NCBI RefSeq assembly: GCF_000341245.1
Contig: NZ_ANAD01000069.1
Location: 8,156 to 63,652, forward strand
From: Nocardiopsis halophila DSM 44494
GTDB lineage: Bacteria; Actinomycetota; Actinomycetes; Streptosporangiales; Streptosporangiaceae
DNA length: 55,497 bases
Reading direction: 5' to 3'
Part shown: one piece after another, positions 15,581-23,879 of the stretch
Layout of the letters: each line of letters starts with the position of its first letter
Position numbering within the stretch: the first letter of the stretch is position 1
Made by a program: the position numbers and the translations under genes
Notes under the pieces: model-generated
Told to the model about the DNA's origin: nothing
What the model saw: the letters and a program-made list of their open reading frames with translations, nothing else
Databases searched by the model: none

Positions 15581-17263
15581 ATGCGCTCTGCTCGACTCGC
15601 CCCGGCGGCAGGGGCGGCCGCGGCCGCCCTGCTGCTGGTGCCCCTGTCCCCCGGGACGGCGCACGCCGCCCCGGGGGAGGGGGCCTCCCCCACCGCCGTG
15701 CACACCGAGAACGCCCGGTGGCCCGGCGGTTACCAGGCCCAGATCACCATCACCAACCCCGGCGCCGAACCGCTGGAGGACTGGAGCCTGGAGTTCGAAC
15801 TCCCCGAGGGCGCCGAGGTCCACCAGATGTGGAACGCGGAACTGGCCGAACCGGAGGGCTCCGGCGGCTACACCGCCGCCCCGCCGCACTGGGGCGCCGA
15901 CGTCCCGCCCGGCGGCAGCTACACCTTCGGCTACAACGGCCGCTACGACGGGGACGGCCCCACCGACCCGGTCTCCTGCACCCTCGACGGCGCCCCCTGC
16001 ACCGACGGCGGGAACGGCGGGGAGGACCCCGAGTACCGCCAGGTCGGCTACTTCACCCAATGGGGCGCCGACGACAAGGACTTCCACGTCAAGTCGCTGG
16101 AGACCACCGGCCAGGCCGACAAGCTCACCCACGTCAACTACGCCTTCGCCAACCTCGACGAGGACGGCCGCTGCTTCGCCAGCGACACCGAGGGCGAGGG
16201 CGAGGCGCTCTCCGACTACGGCCGCGCCTACACCGCCGAGAACAGCGTCGACGGCGTCGCCGACGACCCGGACCAGCCGCTGCGGGGCAGCTTCAACCAG
16301 CTGCGCAAGCTCAAGGAGCGCCACCCCGGGCTGAAGGTGTCGATCGCCCTGGGCGGCTGGGAGTGGTCCACCCACTTCTCCAACGCCGCGCTCCCGGAGA
16401 ACCGCGAGGAGGCGGTGGCCTCCTGCGTCGACATGTTCCTGCGCGGGAACCTGCCCGAGCGCAACGGCGCCGGCGGCGAGGGCGCCGCGGCGGGCCTGTT
16501 CGACGGCATCGACCTGGACTGGGAGTGGCCGGCCACGCCGGGGGCGCCCGGCAACGTCGTCCGCCCCGAGGACAAGGAGAACTTCACCGCCCTGGTCGCC
16601 GAGTTCCGCGAGCAGATGGACGGGCTCGGGGAGGAGACCGGGCAGGACTACCTGCTGACCTCGTTCATGCCGGCCGACACCGGCGCGATCGACGCCGGCT
16701 ACGAGGTGCCCGCCCTGATGGAGGACCTGGACTTCATCAACGTCCAGGGCTACGACCTGACCGGCGCATGGAACCCCTCCACCGGGCACCAGTCCAACGT
16801 GCGGACGGCCGAGGGCGACCCGGCCGCCGAACCGCGCTCCTACGAGACCGTGGTCGGCCAGTGGGTGGACCGCGGGGCCGACCCCGAGGACATCGTGATG
16901 GGCGTGCCCTTCTACGGGCGCGGCTGGCAGGGCGTGGAACCGGGCCCCGACGGCGACGGGCTCTGGCAGCCGGCCGACGGCGCCGCCCCCGGGCCGCGCG
17001 ACCCCGGCTACAACGACTACAACGTGCTCAAGGAGATGGCCGCCTCCGAGGAGTTCACCGTGTACCGGGACGACCACGCCGGCACGGCCTGGATCTACGA
17101 CGGCGACCAGTGGTGGAACTACGACGACGCCGCGGCGATCTCCCAGAAGGCCTCCTGGGCCCGCGAGTACGGGCTGGGCGGCGCCATGGTGTGGTCGCTG
17201 GACGGCGACGGCGCCGAGGGCGAGCTGATGTCGGCCCTCGACGGCGAGCTCAACGGCCGCTGA
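15581..17263 (+). CDS. secreted GH18 chitinase with CBM2 domain
   Basis: Extracellular chitinase of 560 residues. The signal peptide ends near residue 29 (AHA). A CBM2-type module (about 38-140) is followed directly by a short Gly-rich linker and the GH18 barrel (about 150-555). DGIDLDWEW starts at residue 308, so the catalytic acid is E315. It is a paralogue of the upstream chitinase: both have the WNAEL/M, FTQWG, HVNYAFAN, FNQLR.LKE.HP and DIVMGVPFY segments, but this one lacks the fibronectin III domain. A tandem duplication followed by domain loss or gain is the simplest history. A strong hairpin follows the stop codon. Confidence 0.96.
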   Translation: MRSARLAPAAGAAAAALLLVPLSPGTAHAAPGEGASPTAVHTENARWPGGYQAQITITNPGAEPLEDWSLEFELPEGAEVHQMWNAELAEPEGSGGYTAAPPHWGADVPPGGSYTFGYNGRYDGDGPTDPVSCTLDGAPCTDGGNGGEDPEYRQVGYFTQWGADDKDFHVKSLETTGQADKLTHVNYAFANLDEDGRCFASDTEGEGEALSDYGRAYTAENSVDGVADDPDQPLRGSFNQLRKLKERHPGLKVSIALGGWEWSTHFSNAALPENREEAVASCVDMFLRGNLPERNGAGGEGAAAGLFDGIDLDWEWPATPGAPGNVVRPEDKENFTALVAEFREQMDGLGEETGQDYLLTSFMPADTGAIDAGYEVPALMEDLDFINVQGYDLTGAWNPSTGHQSNVRTAEGDPAAEPRSYETVVGQWVDRGADPEDIVMGVPFYGRGWQGVEPGPDGDGLWQPADGAAPGPRDPGYNDYNVLKEMAASEEFTVYRDDHAGTAWIYDGDQWWNYDDAAAISQKASWAREYGLGGAMVWSLDGDGAEGELMSALDGELNGR

Positions 17264-17280
17264 GGCGGGCCGCGGGACCC

Positions 17281-17312
17281 GGGGCGCCGCCGACGGGAGA
17301 CGGCGGCGCCCC
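17281..17312 (+). terminator. hairpin terminator after chitinase 2
   Basis: A perfect 12-bp stem, GGGGCGCCGCCG with CGGCGGCGCCCC, around an 8-base loop, starting 18 bases after the chitinase stop. No U-tract follows, which is usual for actinomycete terminators. Confidence 0.75.
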
Positions 17313-17328
17313 GCCTATCATCGGGCCC

Positions 17329-17781
17329 ATGACCGCGATCACCGTGCGGGCCTCGGACTTCCCCGGGTTGGACGCCGCCGACCTCTACGCCCTGCTGCGG
17401 CTGCGCGTCGACGTGTTCGTCGTCGAGCAGAAGTGCCCCTACCCCGAGCTCGACGGCCGCGACACCGAGCCCGGCACGCTCCACCTGTGGGCGTGCCGGG
17501 AGGACGACCCCTCGGCCGTCCTGGGGTACCTGCGGGTGCTGGAGGAGGACGGCGGGGCCGCGCGCATCGGGCGCGTCGCAACGGCGGAGCAGGCGCGCGG
17601 CCGCGGGGTGGCCGGCCGGCTGATGGAGGCCGCCCTGGAGCGCATCGGGCCGCGCGAGGCGCTGCTGGACGCGCAGGCCTACGCCGCCGGCCTCTACACG
17701 CGCTACGGCTTCGCGCAGGAGGGCCCCGAGTTCCTGGAGGACGGCATCCCCCACGTTCCTATGCGCCGTTCAGCGCCTTGA
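17329..17781 (+). CDS. ElaA-type GNAT acetyltransferase
   Basis: A 150-residue GNAT-fold N-acetyltransferase of the ElaA subgroup. The N-terminal half contains LYALLRLRVDVFVVEQKCPYPELDGRD, the subgroup hallmark. Acetyl-CoA binding is indicated by IGRVATAEQARGRGVAGRLM (Q/RxxGxG/A type, about 83-102). The C-terminal part has YTRYGFAQEGPEFLEDGI. The substrate is unknown. TATCAT lies 7 nt before the ATG with no ribosome site, so transcription may be leaderless. The 3' end overlaps the converging meaB gene by 23 bases. Confidence 0.88.
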   Translation: MTAITVRASDFPGLDAADLYALLRLRVDVFVVEQKCPYPELDGRDTEPGTLHLWACREDDPSAVLGYLRVLEEDGGAARIGRVATAEQARGRGVAGRLMEAALERIGPREALLDAQAYAAGLYTRYGFAQEGPEFLEDGIPHVPMRRSAP

Positions 17782-18706
17782 GGAGATCGTCGGCCGCCGC
17801 ATAGGGGTCGGCCCCGCCGACGACGTCGTCGGCCAGGCGGTCCAGCGCGCCGTGGCCGTGGACGTCGGCCAGCCGCTCGCGCAGCGCCTTCATCGCGATC
17901 GCCTCGACCTCCTCGCGCGCGCGGGCGCGCCGCCGCCGGGCCAGCTCCCCCGAGGCGTGCAGGTACTCGGCGTGCTTGTCCAGGTGCTCCAGCAGCTCAT
18001 CGAGGCCCTCGCCCTTGGCGGCCGCGGTACTGGCCACGGGCGGCTTCCACTGCCCGGTCTCCCGCTCGGCCATGGCCACCATCTGGCGCAGGTCGCGCAC
18101 GGTGGCCCGGGCGCCCTCCCGGTCGGACTTGTTGACCGCGAACACGTCGGCGATCTCCAGCACCCCGGCCTTGGCGGCCTGCACCCCGTCGCCCATGCCC
18201 GGGGCGGCCAGCACCACGGTGGTGTCGGCGTGCGCGGCGATGTCCACCTCGGCCTGCCCGACGCCGACCGTCTCCACCAGGACGGTGTCGAAGCCGGCGG
18301 CGTCCAGCACCCGCAGCGCGTGCGGGGTGGCCCAGGAGAGCCCGCCCAGGTGCCCGCGGCTGGCCATGGAGCGGATGAACACCCCCGGGTCGGTGGCGTG
18401 CTCCTGCATGCGCACCCGGTCGCCCAGCAGCGCCCCGCCGCTGAACGGGGAGGAGGGGTCGACCGCGAGCACCGCCACGGTGCGGCCGCGCTTGCGCAGC
18501 TCGCCGGTGAGGGCGCTGGTGGTGGTGGACTTGCCCACGCCGGGCGGACCGGTCAGGCCGATGATGCGGGCCCTCCCCCCGTGGGGGGCCAGGCCCGCCA
18601 TGACCTCCCGCAGCTGCGGGGCGCCGTTCTCCACCAGGGACACGGCGCGCGCCACCGCGCGCCGCTCGCCGCGCCGCACGCGCTCGACGAGACCGGGGAC
18701 GTCCAC
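17759..18706 (-). CDS. meaB: methylmalonyl-CoA mutase-associated GTPase MeaB
   Basis: G3E-family P-loop GTPase (ArgK/MeaB, 315 residues) that protects B12-dependent mutases and gates cofactor loading. Walker A GPPGVGKST is at 53-61, followed by VLAVDPSSPFSGGALLGDR, the Mg-binding VETVGVGQAE and the base-recognition motif NKSD. GTG 18706 is chosen because GAGGAG lies six bases upstream and it yields the usual DVPGLVERV start; the open frame continues upstream but is not MeaB-like. The partner is probably the mutase at 10930-12633. Its gene runs downstream of atoB and the DinB-family gene; the 3' end overlaps the ElaA-type gene on the other strand. Confidence 0.94.
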   Translation of the reverse strand: MDVPGLVERVRRGERRAVARAVSLVENGAPQLREVMAGLAPHGGRARIIGLTGPPGVGKSTTTSALTGELRKRGRTVAVLAVDPSSPFSGGALLGDRVRMQEHATDPGVFIRSMASRGHLGGLSWATPHALRVLDAAGFDTVLVETVGVGQAEVDIAAHADTTVVLAAPGMGDGVQAAKAGVLEIADVFAVNKSDREGARATVRDLRQMVAMAERETGQWKPPVASTAAAKGEGLDELLEHLDKHAEYLHASGELARRRRARAREEVEAIAMKALRERLADVHGHGALDRLADDVVGGADPYAAADDLLKALNGA

Positions 18707-18752
18707 CTGCCACTCCTCACGACGCCGGAGACCGACCACACCGGCGAGTATG

Positions 18753-19289
18753 TCAGGGTGCCCCGGTGAACCGCCCGGTGGCTCCGTCGGTCTGCTCGCG
18801 CAGGATGTCGGCGTGCCCGGCGTGCCGCGCGGTCTCCTCCACCATGTGCACGTAGATCCAGCGCAGGGTGACCCGCCCCAGCTCGGGGTGGGGCACCGCG
18901 TCGTCCAGGGCGAACCCGGCCGCCGTGCGCCGCGACTCGGCGCAGGCGGCGCGGTAGGCCTCGGACAGCGAGGCGACGGTGTCCCCCGGCTCCAGGCGCC
19001 AGGTGGCGCCCTCCTCGGCCAGGCCCTCCAGCCCCAGCTCCTCGGCGGGGCGCCCGCCCAGCAGGTGCTGGAACCAGTTGACCTCGACCAGGGCCAGGTG
19101 CCGCAGCAGTCCGGCCAGGGTGGTGCGGGAGGGCACCAGCCGCCTCCGGGCGTCCTGCTCGGACAGCCCGGCGGCCTTGTCCAGCACCGCCTGGCGCATG
19201 GCGTCCAGGAATGCCTCCAGCACCTCGCGCTCGCCGCCCGCGGCGGAAACGGCCGCGGCGCGTGCCACGGCCCCGTCCTCGCCGGCCAC
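18753..19289 (-). CDS. DinB family (DUF664) protein
   Basis: A 178-residue four-helix-bundle protein of the DinB/YfiT-like superfamily. It has TLAGLLRHLALVEVNWFQHLL and RWIYVHMVEETARHAGHADILRE. Three spaced histidines in these helices (HLALVE, HMVEE, HAGHAD) would form the metal site typical of the family. In actinomycetes such enzymes are often thiol-S-transferases that use mycothiol, but no substrate can be assigned. It starts 3 bases after the thiolase stop and precedes meaB, so it is probably part of one operon. Confidence 0.85.
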   Translation of the reverse strand: MAGEDGAVARAAAVSAAGGEREVLEAFLDAMRQAVLDKAAGLSEQDARRRLVPSRTTLAGLLRHLALVEVNWFQHLLGGRPAEELGLEGLAEEGATWRLEPGDTVASLSEAYRAACAESRRTAAGFALDDAVPHPELGRVTLRWIYVHMVEETARHAGHADILREQTDGATGRFTGAP

Positions 19290-19292
19290 GGC

Positions 19293-20480
19293 TCAGGCCC
19301 CCGGGACCTGGAACAGCAGCGCATCGCCCTGGCCGCCGCCCCCGCACAGGGCGGCCGCGCCCAGCCCGCCGCCGCGGCGGCGCAGCTCGTGCACCAGGTG
19401 CAGGGCCAGCCGGGCGCCGGAGGCGCCGATGGGGTGGCCCAGGGCGATGGCGCCGCCGTCGACGTTGACCCTGTCCTCGGTGACGCCCAGGTCGCGCATG
19501 GACTGCACGGCGACCGCGGCGAAGGCCTCGTTGATCTCGATGAGGTCGAGGTCGGCGACGTCCCGCCCGGCCCTGCCCAGCGCGCGCCGGATCGCGTTGG
19601 AGGGCTGGGACTGCAGGGAGTTGTCGGGGCCGGCGACGTTGCCGTGCGCGCCGATCTCGGCGAGCACCTCGCAGCCGAGCTCCTCGGCCTTGGCGCGGCT
19701 CATGACCACCACCGCGCAGGCGCCGTCGGAGATCTGGGAGGCCGAGCCGGCGGTGATGGTGCCGCCCTCGGCGAAGGCGGGGCGCAGCCGGGCCAGGCCC
19801 TCGGCGGTGGTGTCCGGGCGCACGCCCTCGTCGGCGTCGACCACCTTGGCCTCGCCCTTGCGCTGGGGGATGCTCACCGGGGCGATCTCGGCGTCGAACC
19901 GGCCGTCCTTCTGGGCGGCGGCGGCGCGCTGGTGGGACAGGGCGGCGAAGGCGTCCTGCTCCTCGCGGGTCAGGCCCAGGCGGGCGTTGTGCCGCTCGGT
20001 GGAGGCGCCCATGGAGTCGCCGTCGAAGGCGTCGGTCAGGCCGTCGTGGTCGGTGGCGTCGAGCACCTCGATCGCCCCGTACTTGTAGCCCTTGCGCGCC
20101 TTGGGCAGCAGGTGCGGGGCGTTGGTCATGGACTCCATGCCGCCGGCGACCACCACGTCGAACTCGCCGGCCGCGATGAGCTGGTCGGCCAGGGCGATGG
20201 CGTCCAGCCCGGACAGGCAGACCTTGTTGATCGTCAGCGAGGGCACGTCCATCGGCACGCCGGCCTTGACCGCGGCCTGGCGGGAGGGGATCTGGCCCTG
20301 GCCGGCCTGCAGCACCTGGCCCATGACGACGTAGCCGACCTGGTCGCCGGCGAGGCCGGCGCGCTCCAGCGCGGCGCCGATGGCGGCGGCGCCCAGGTCG
20401 GCCGCCTCCAGCGGGGCCAGGGAGCCGAGCAGCCGGCCGATCGGCGTCCGGGCGCCGCTGACGATGACGGATCCGGGCAT
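19293..20480 (-). CDS. acetyl-CoA acetyltransferase (thiolase)
   Basis: Biosynthetic-type thiolase condensing two acetyl-CoA to acetoacetyl-CoA, or cleaving it; 395 residues, the normal length. The nucleophile is C88 (NKVCLSG), H349 is in the GHPIGASG motif, and the second catalytic cysteine is C379 (LCGGGGQGD). It is divergent from the epimerase gene (100-bp gap) and followed by the DinB-family gene and meaB. This is the same grouping as SCO5398-SCO5400 in Streptomyces and fits short-chain acyl-CoA metabolism feeding butyryl- and methylmalonyl-CoA. Confidence 0.95.
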   Translation of the reverse strand: MPGSVIVSGARTPIGRLLGSLAPLEAADLGAAAIGAALERAGLAGDQVGYVVMGQVLQAGQGQIPSRQAAVKAGVPMDVPSLTINKVCLSGLDAIALADQLIAAGEFDVVVAGGMESMTNAPHLLPKARKGYKYGAIEVLDATDHDGLTDAFDGDSMGASTERHNARLGLTREEQDAFAALSHQRAAAAQKDGRFDAEIAPVSIPQRKGEAKVVDADEGVRPDTTAEGLARLRPAFAEGGTITAGSASQISDGACAVVVMSRAKAEELGCEVLAEIGAHGNVAGPDNSLQSQPSNAIRRALGRAGRDVADLDLIEINEAFAAVAVQSMRDLGVTEDRVNVDGGAIALGHPIGASGARLALHLVHELRRRGGGLGAAALCGGGGQGDALLFQVPGA

Positions 20481-20580
20481 GAGGGGCCTCCTGGTGGGTC
20501 GGGGTCGGCGGTGTCACGGCCGCACGTGTTCTGTCACCATACTCACGTCCGCTCGACCGCCTCCGGGGAGGACCGGCACC

Positions 20581-21027
20581 GTGTTCACGCGCATCGACCA
20601 TGTCGGCATCGCCTGCCGCGACCTGGACGCGGCCGTCGCGTTCTACCGCTCGACCTACGGCTTCGAGGTGGCCCACGAGGAGGTCAACGAGGAGCAGGGG
20701 GTGCGCGAGGCGATGCTGCGCATCAACGGCACCGACGACGGCGGCGCCAGCTACCTGCAGCTGCTGGAGCCGATCCGGGACGACTCCCCGGTCGCCCGGT
20801 TCCTGGACCGCAACGGCGAGGGGGTGCACCACGTCGCCTTCGGCACCGACGACGTCGCCGGCGCCTCGGCCGCGGTGGCCGGGAGCGGGGTGCGGGTGCT
20901 CGACGCCGAGCCGCGCCCCGGGTCGATGGGGTCGCGGATCGCGTTCCTGCACCCCAAGGACTGCGGCGGGGTCCTCACCGAGCTGGTGCAGGCGGCCGAT
21001 CAGGCGGCCGATACGGAAGGTTCGTGA
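20581..21027 (+). CDS. mce: methylmalonyl-CoA epimerase
   Basis: A 148-residue vicinal-oxygen-chelate (glyoxalase-fold) enzyme interconverting the 2R and 2S forms of methylmalonyl-CoA. Metal ligands are suggested by H7 (RIDHVGIA), the VHHVAF segment and the ELVQ glutamate near the C-terminus. The GTG start at 20581 has GGGGAGGA upstream and gives VFTRIDHVGIACRDLD. The gene diverges from the thiolase gene. Its substrate is made by methylmalonyl-CoA mutase or propionyl-CoA carboxylase, neither of which is seen here; the mutase at 10.9 kb looks isobutyryl-specific. Confidence 0.94.
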   Translation: MFTRIDHVGIACRDLDAAVAFYRSTYGFEVAHEEVNEEQGVREAMLRINGTDDGGASYLQLLEPIRDDSPVARFLDRNGEGVHHVAFGTDDVAGASAAVAGSGVRVLDAEPRPGSMGSRIAFLHPKDCGGVLTELVQAADQAADTEGS

Positions 21028-21074
21028 CGCAACCGTCACACAGGGCGCGCCCTCCCTTGGTAAAGTCTGCTGAC

Positions 21075-21090
21075 CGCCAGGATCCTGGCG
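21075..21090. repeat. 16-bp perfect palindrome between mce and the filP-like gene
   Basis: CGCCAGGATCCTGGCG is a perfect loopless inverted repeat 48 bases after the epimerase stop, beside a TAAAGT hexamer (21061-21066). It could be an operator for the downstream coiled-coil gene. The rest of the 290-bp gap up to 21317 shows only short GC-rich inverted repeats. Confidence 0.4.
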
Positions 21091-21317
21091 CCCGCCCCTG
21101 TCGTCACACGCGGCCGGCGAGCCCGTCCGACGCCGACGGCGTCCCCCAGGCGCTAATGGTGTCCGCAACGGCCGACCAAGACTCCGTATCAATGGGGAGA
21201 ACTTCGGTACGCCTGAGGTCGGCGCGCAGTACCCTCCCTCAGGAGGGCGTGCGCTGGAGGGCGACTCGCCACCCGTCCGTCCGCTAGCCGTCTCGTCACC
21301 GTTCAGGATTCCGCCAC

Positions 21318-22622
21318 ATGTCGTCCGATATTGAAGCCCAGCTCACCAACTTCTTCGAAGAAGAGCCCCAGACCACCGAGTTCGACGTGGTCCTGCGCGG
21401 TTTCGACCGGCAGCAGGTCCAGGAGTACATCGCCCAGAAGCACACCGACCTGAACCAGGCGCGTGAAGAGGCCGAGAAGGCGCGCACCGAGCTCACCGAC
21501 GTCAAGCGCCAGCTCCAGGAGCAGGAGCGCCCGACCTACGCGGGGCTGGGCGCGCGCATCGAGCAGCTGCTGCGGCTGGCCGAGGAGCAGGCCGCCGAGC
21601 TGGTCCAGGGCGCCCGCGCCGAGGCCGACGACATCCGCGGCGAGGCCAAGATCGAGGCCGCCGACATGCGCGCGGCCGCCGAGAACGAGGCCACCGAGCT
21701 GCGCACCACCGCCCAGCGCGAGGCGGACGAGATGCGCACCTCGGCCGAGAACGAGGCCGAGGAGGTGCGCACCGCCGCCCGGCGCGAGGCCGATGAGCTG
21801 ACCGCCACCACCGAGCGCGAGGTCCAGAAGAAGATCTCGCAGGTCGAGCACGAGATGGCCGAGCGCCAGGCCACGCACGAGGCCGAGATCTCCAAGATCC
21901 GGATGACCACCGAGCGCGAGTGCACCCAGGCCCGCGCGGCCATGAAGCGCGAGCGCGACGAGACCATCCAGGCCGCCAAGCGCCAGGCCGAGGAGCTGCG
22001 CGCCCAGGCCCAGCGCAACATGGAGGAGAGCGAGGCCCGGCGCGCCCAGGAAGAGGCCGAGTTCGAGATCCAGCTGGCCAGCCGCCGCGAGGAGGCCGAG
22101 CGCCAGGACGCCGAGCGGCTCGCCGCCGCCCAGGCCGCCACCCAGAAGCTGGTGGCCGAGGCCGAGGAGCGCGCCGCCAGCGCCGAGCAGCGCGCCACCA
22201 AGGCCAGCAGCCAGGCCGAGCAGACCCGCAAGGAGGCCGAGCAGCACGCCAAGCAGGTCGTCGGCAACGCCAAGAAGCAGGCCGACCAGATCGGCCAGGA
22301 GGCCCGGTCCAAGGCCGACCACCTGGTCAGCGACGCCAAGTCCGAGGCGGACCGGATCCTGACCGCCGCCCGCCAGCAGGTCGACGAGCTGACCAAGCAG
22401 CGCGACAGCATCCAGTCGCACCTGCAGCAGCTGCGCCAGCTGCTCGGCGGCGGGGAGGCCCCCGCCCCGGCGGCGCCGGCCGCCGCCGAGGCCCCGGCCA
22501 TCGAGCAGAAGTCCTCCGCCAACGGGCAGGGCTCCAACGGCCAGTCGGCCAACGGCCAGGCCAAGCAGAAGGAGACCGTCAGCGCCTCCGGCGAGGAGAA
22601 CGAGGACTGGTGGCAGGAGTGA
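21318..22622 (+). CDS. filP: FilP-like coiled-coil protein with DivIVA-type N-terminus
   Basis: A 434-residue, highly charged protein that is almost entirely predicted coiled coil (about residues 40-375), built of Ala/Glu/Arg heptads. The N-terminal segment FDVVLRGFDRQQVQEYI (about 21-37) is a DivIVA-like membrane/polar targeting motif. The C-terminus is a low-complexity Ala/Pro and Asn/Gly/Gln tail ending ENEDWWQE. Position next to mce, atoB and meaB matches FilP (SCO5396), an intermediate-filament-like protein acting with DivIVA at hyphal tips. Database entries often call such proteins cellulose-binding, which is misleading. The scy gene that neighbours filP in Streptomyces is absent. A strong terminator follows. 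Confidence 0.82.
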   Translation: MSSDIEAQLTNFFEEEPQTTEFDVVLRGFDRQQVQEYIAQKHTDLNQAREEAEKARTELTDVKRQLQEQERPTYAGLGARIEQLLRLAEEQAAELVQGARAEADDIRGEAKIEAADMRAAAENEATELRTTAQREADEMRTSAENEAEEVRTAARREADELTATTEREVQKKISQVEHEMAERQATHEAEISKIRMTTERECTQARAAMKRERDETIQAAKRQAEELRAQAQRNMEESEARRAQEEAEFEIQLASRREEAERQDAERLAAAQAATQKLVAEAEERAASAEQRATKASSQAEQTRKEAEQHAKQVVGNAKKQADQIGQEARSKADHLVSDAKSEADRILTAARQQVDELTKQRDSIQSHLQQLRQLLGGGEAPAPAAPAAAEAPAIEQKSSANGQGSNGQSANGQAKQKETVSASGEENEDWWQE

Positions 22623-22662
22623 CGGCGGCGTACTGAGCACCGTCGGCCGGACACCGCCGAAC

Positions 22663-22707
22663 CACGGCGAAGGCCCGGTCCCTCCGAGGGGCCGGGCCTT
22701 CGCCGTG
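22663..22707 (+). terminator. long hairpin terminator after the filP-like gene
   Basis: CACGGCGAAGGCCCGG (22663-22678) pairs with CCGGGCCTTCGCCGTG (22692-22707), a 16-bp perfect stem, with more possible pairing in the loop. It begins 41 bases after the stop codon and has no U-tract. Confidence 0.8.
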
Positions 22708-22817
22708 CCGGTGCGCGCATCTCGCCGGGTACTGCGACGACAGGCCGGCCGAGGACCCGGCGGACACCCCCGACTTCCCCGAGATCAATAACGGAGCGGG
22801 GTACCTGCTACTCCGTA

Positions 22818-23141
22818 CTAGTAGTACTTCGTTAGGTTCCTGGTTTCTCTTTTCCCTGCCCGGTTCCGCCGTCCACGCGGCGTGCCCCACAGCGCTGCCG
22901 TCCGCCAAGCCCCTCGCGGTCCGCCGGCAGCGGCAACGACCACGCGGCCGGCACCCCGCTCACCGGCCCCGGCCGGCCCGCAGGCCGCCGGGCGCTCCGC
23001 GTTGATCTCGGGAAAAACGACCCTAAAAACGGGCGGGAAGGGTCGTTTTTCCCGAGATCAACGAGAGAACCAGGCAAACCGGGCGGACGGCGGAACCGGG
23101 CAGGGAAAAGAGAAACCAGGAACCTAACGAAGTACTACTAG
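22818..23141. mobile_element. MITE-like element with 57-bp perfect terminal inverted repeats
   Basis: The 57-bp segment at 22818-22874 (starting CTAGTAGTACTTCG) is repeated perfectly in inverted orientation at 23085-23141. The 210-bp centre carries a second 25-bp perfect inverted repeat and no convincing gene. Both outer ends are CTAG, which could be a 4-bp target duplication; without the element the flanks join as GTA-CTAG-AGG. The TAG stop of the flanking hydrolase gene lies in that CTAG, so insertion there would leave the protein unchanged. A non-autonomous transposon derivative is my preferred reading; a giant terminator-like hairpin is the alternative. No transposase is encoded. Confidence 0.65.
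23000..23063. repeat. 25-bp perfect palindrome inside the element
   Basis: CGTTGATCTCGGG...CGACCCT (23000-23024) and its exact complement (23039-23063) flank a 14-base loop that includes AAAAACGGGCGGG. The T-rich and A-rich arms (AAAAACG / CGTTTTT) contrast with the GC-rich surroundings. An 11-bp piece, CCCGAGATCAA, occurs again outside the element at 22778-22788, suggesting a dispersed REP-like sequence. Confidence 0.75.
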
Positions 23142-23872
23142 AGGCCGGTGTCCTTGGCGGCCGGGCCGTCCCACTCGGTGGGCAGGGGGTGGGCCTTGGG
23201 CGCCACGCGCTCGACGACGGCGTCCAGGACCGTGCGCACGTAGGGCTCGCCCACCCACAGGTGCTTGGCGCCCGGTACGCCGATCACCTCGGCCTGGGGC
23301 ACCCGGGCGAAGCGCTCGCGGGCCTGCTCCGGGCGCAGGAAGTCGTCGAACTCGGGCACCAGCGCCACCAGGGGGCGGCCGAACTCCGCCCAGCCGTCCA
23401 GGTCGGCGCCGGTGGCGCGGTGCAGCGGCGGGGAGAGCAGCACCGCACCCTCCACCTCGGGGTCGCGCCCCCACTTCAGGGCCAGCTCGGTGCCGAAGGA
23501 CCAGCCCAGCAGCCACGGCCGGGGCAGCCCCTCGAACTCGGCGTACTCGATGGCCGCGGCCACGTCGTAGCGCTCGGTCTCGCCTTCGCCGAACTCGCCC
23601 TGGCTGGTGCCGTGCCGCGAGGAGGTGCCGCGGGTGTTGAACCGCAGCACCGCGACGCCGGCCAGCGCCGGCAGCCGGAAGGAGGCCTTGCGCAGCACGT
23701 GGCTGTCCATCATGCCCTCGGCGGTGGGCAGCGGGTGCAGGCACACCAGGGTGGCGGCGGGGGCGCCGCCCTCGGGCAGCGCCAGCTCGCCGACCAGCTC
23801 CAGGCCGTCGGCGGTGTGCAGGGTGATCGGACGGCGCTCGGCGGGGAGCACCGTGGTGGCGCGGATCTCCAT
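23138..23872 (-). CDS. alpha/beta hydrolase
   Basis: A 244-residue serine hydrolase of the short esterase-like alpha/beta type, with no signal peptide. The oxyanion region is VCLHPLPTAEG and the nucleophile elbow is GWSFG within LGWSFGTELALKWG. The acid is probably in the LVPEFDDFLRP region and the histidine in GAKHLWVG. The HPLPTAEGMMDSH segment recalls KANL3/Tex30-like and dienelactone-hydrolase relatives; the substrate is unknown. The ATG at 23872 has GAGAGGA upstream. The stop codon lies within the right end of the inverted-repeat element. Confidence 0.85.
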   Translation of the reverse strand: MEIRATTVLPAERRPITLHTADGLELVGELALPEGGAPAATLVCLHPLPTAEGMMDSHVLRKASFRLPALAGVAVLRFNTRGTSSRHGTSQGEFGEGETERYDVAAAIEYAEFEGLPRPWLLGWSFGTELALKWGRDPEVEGAVLLSPPLHRATGADLDGWAEFGRPLVALVPEFDDFLRPEQARERFARVPQAEVIGVPGAKHLWVGEPYVRTVLDAVVERVAPKAHPLPTEWDGPAAKDTGL

Positions 23873-23879
23873 GGGGTCC

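Noticed and set aside
17976-21287. A 1103-codon open frame on the plus strand opposite meaB, the DinB-family gene and the thiolase
   Set aside because: It is a shadow frame of GC-rich genes: composition is Ala/Gly/Arg/Pro/Ser-rich with no recognisable domain, and it runs antisense to three well-supported genes and across mce.
22832-23127. Two 81-codon frames, one on each strand, inside the inverted-repeat element
   Set aside because: Their matching ends (DGGTGQGKEKPGT) are simply the inverted termini translated; there is no domain and no ribosome site.
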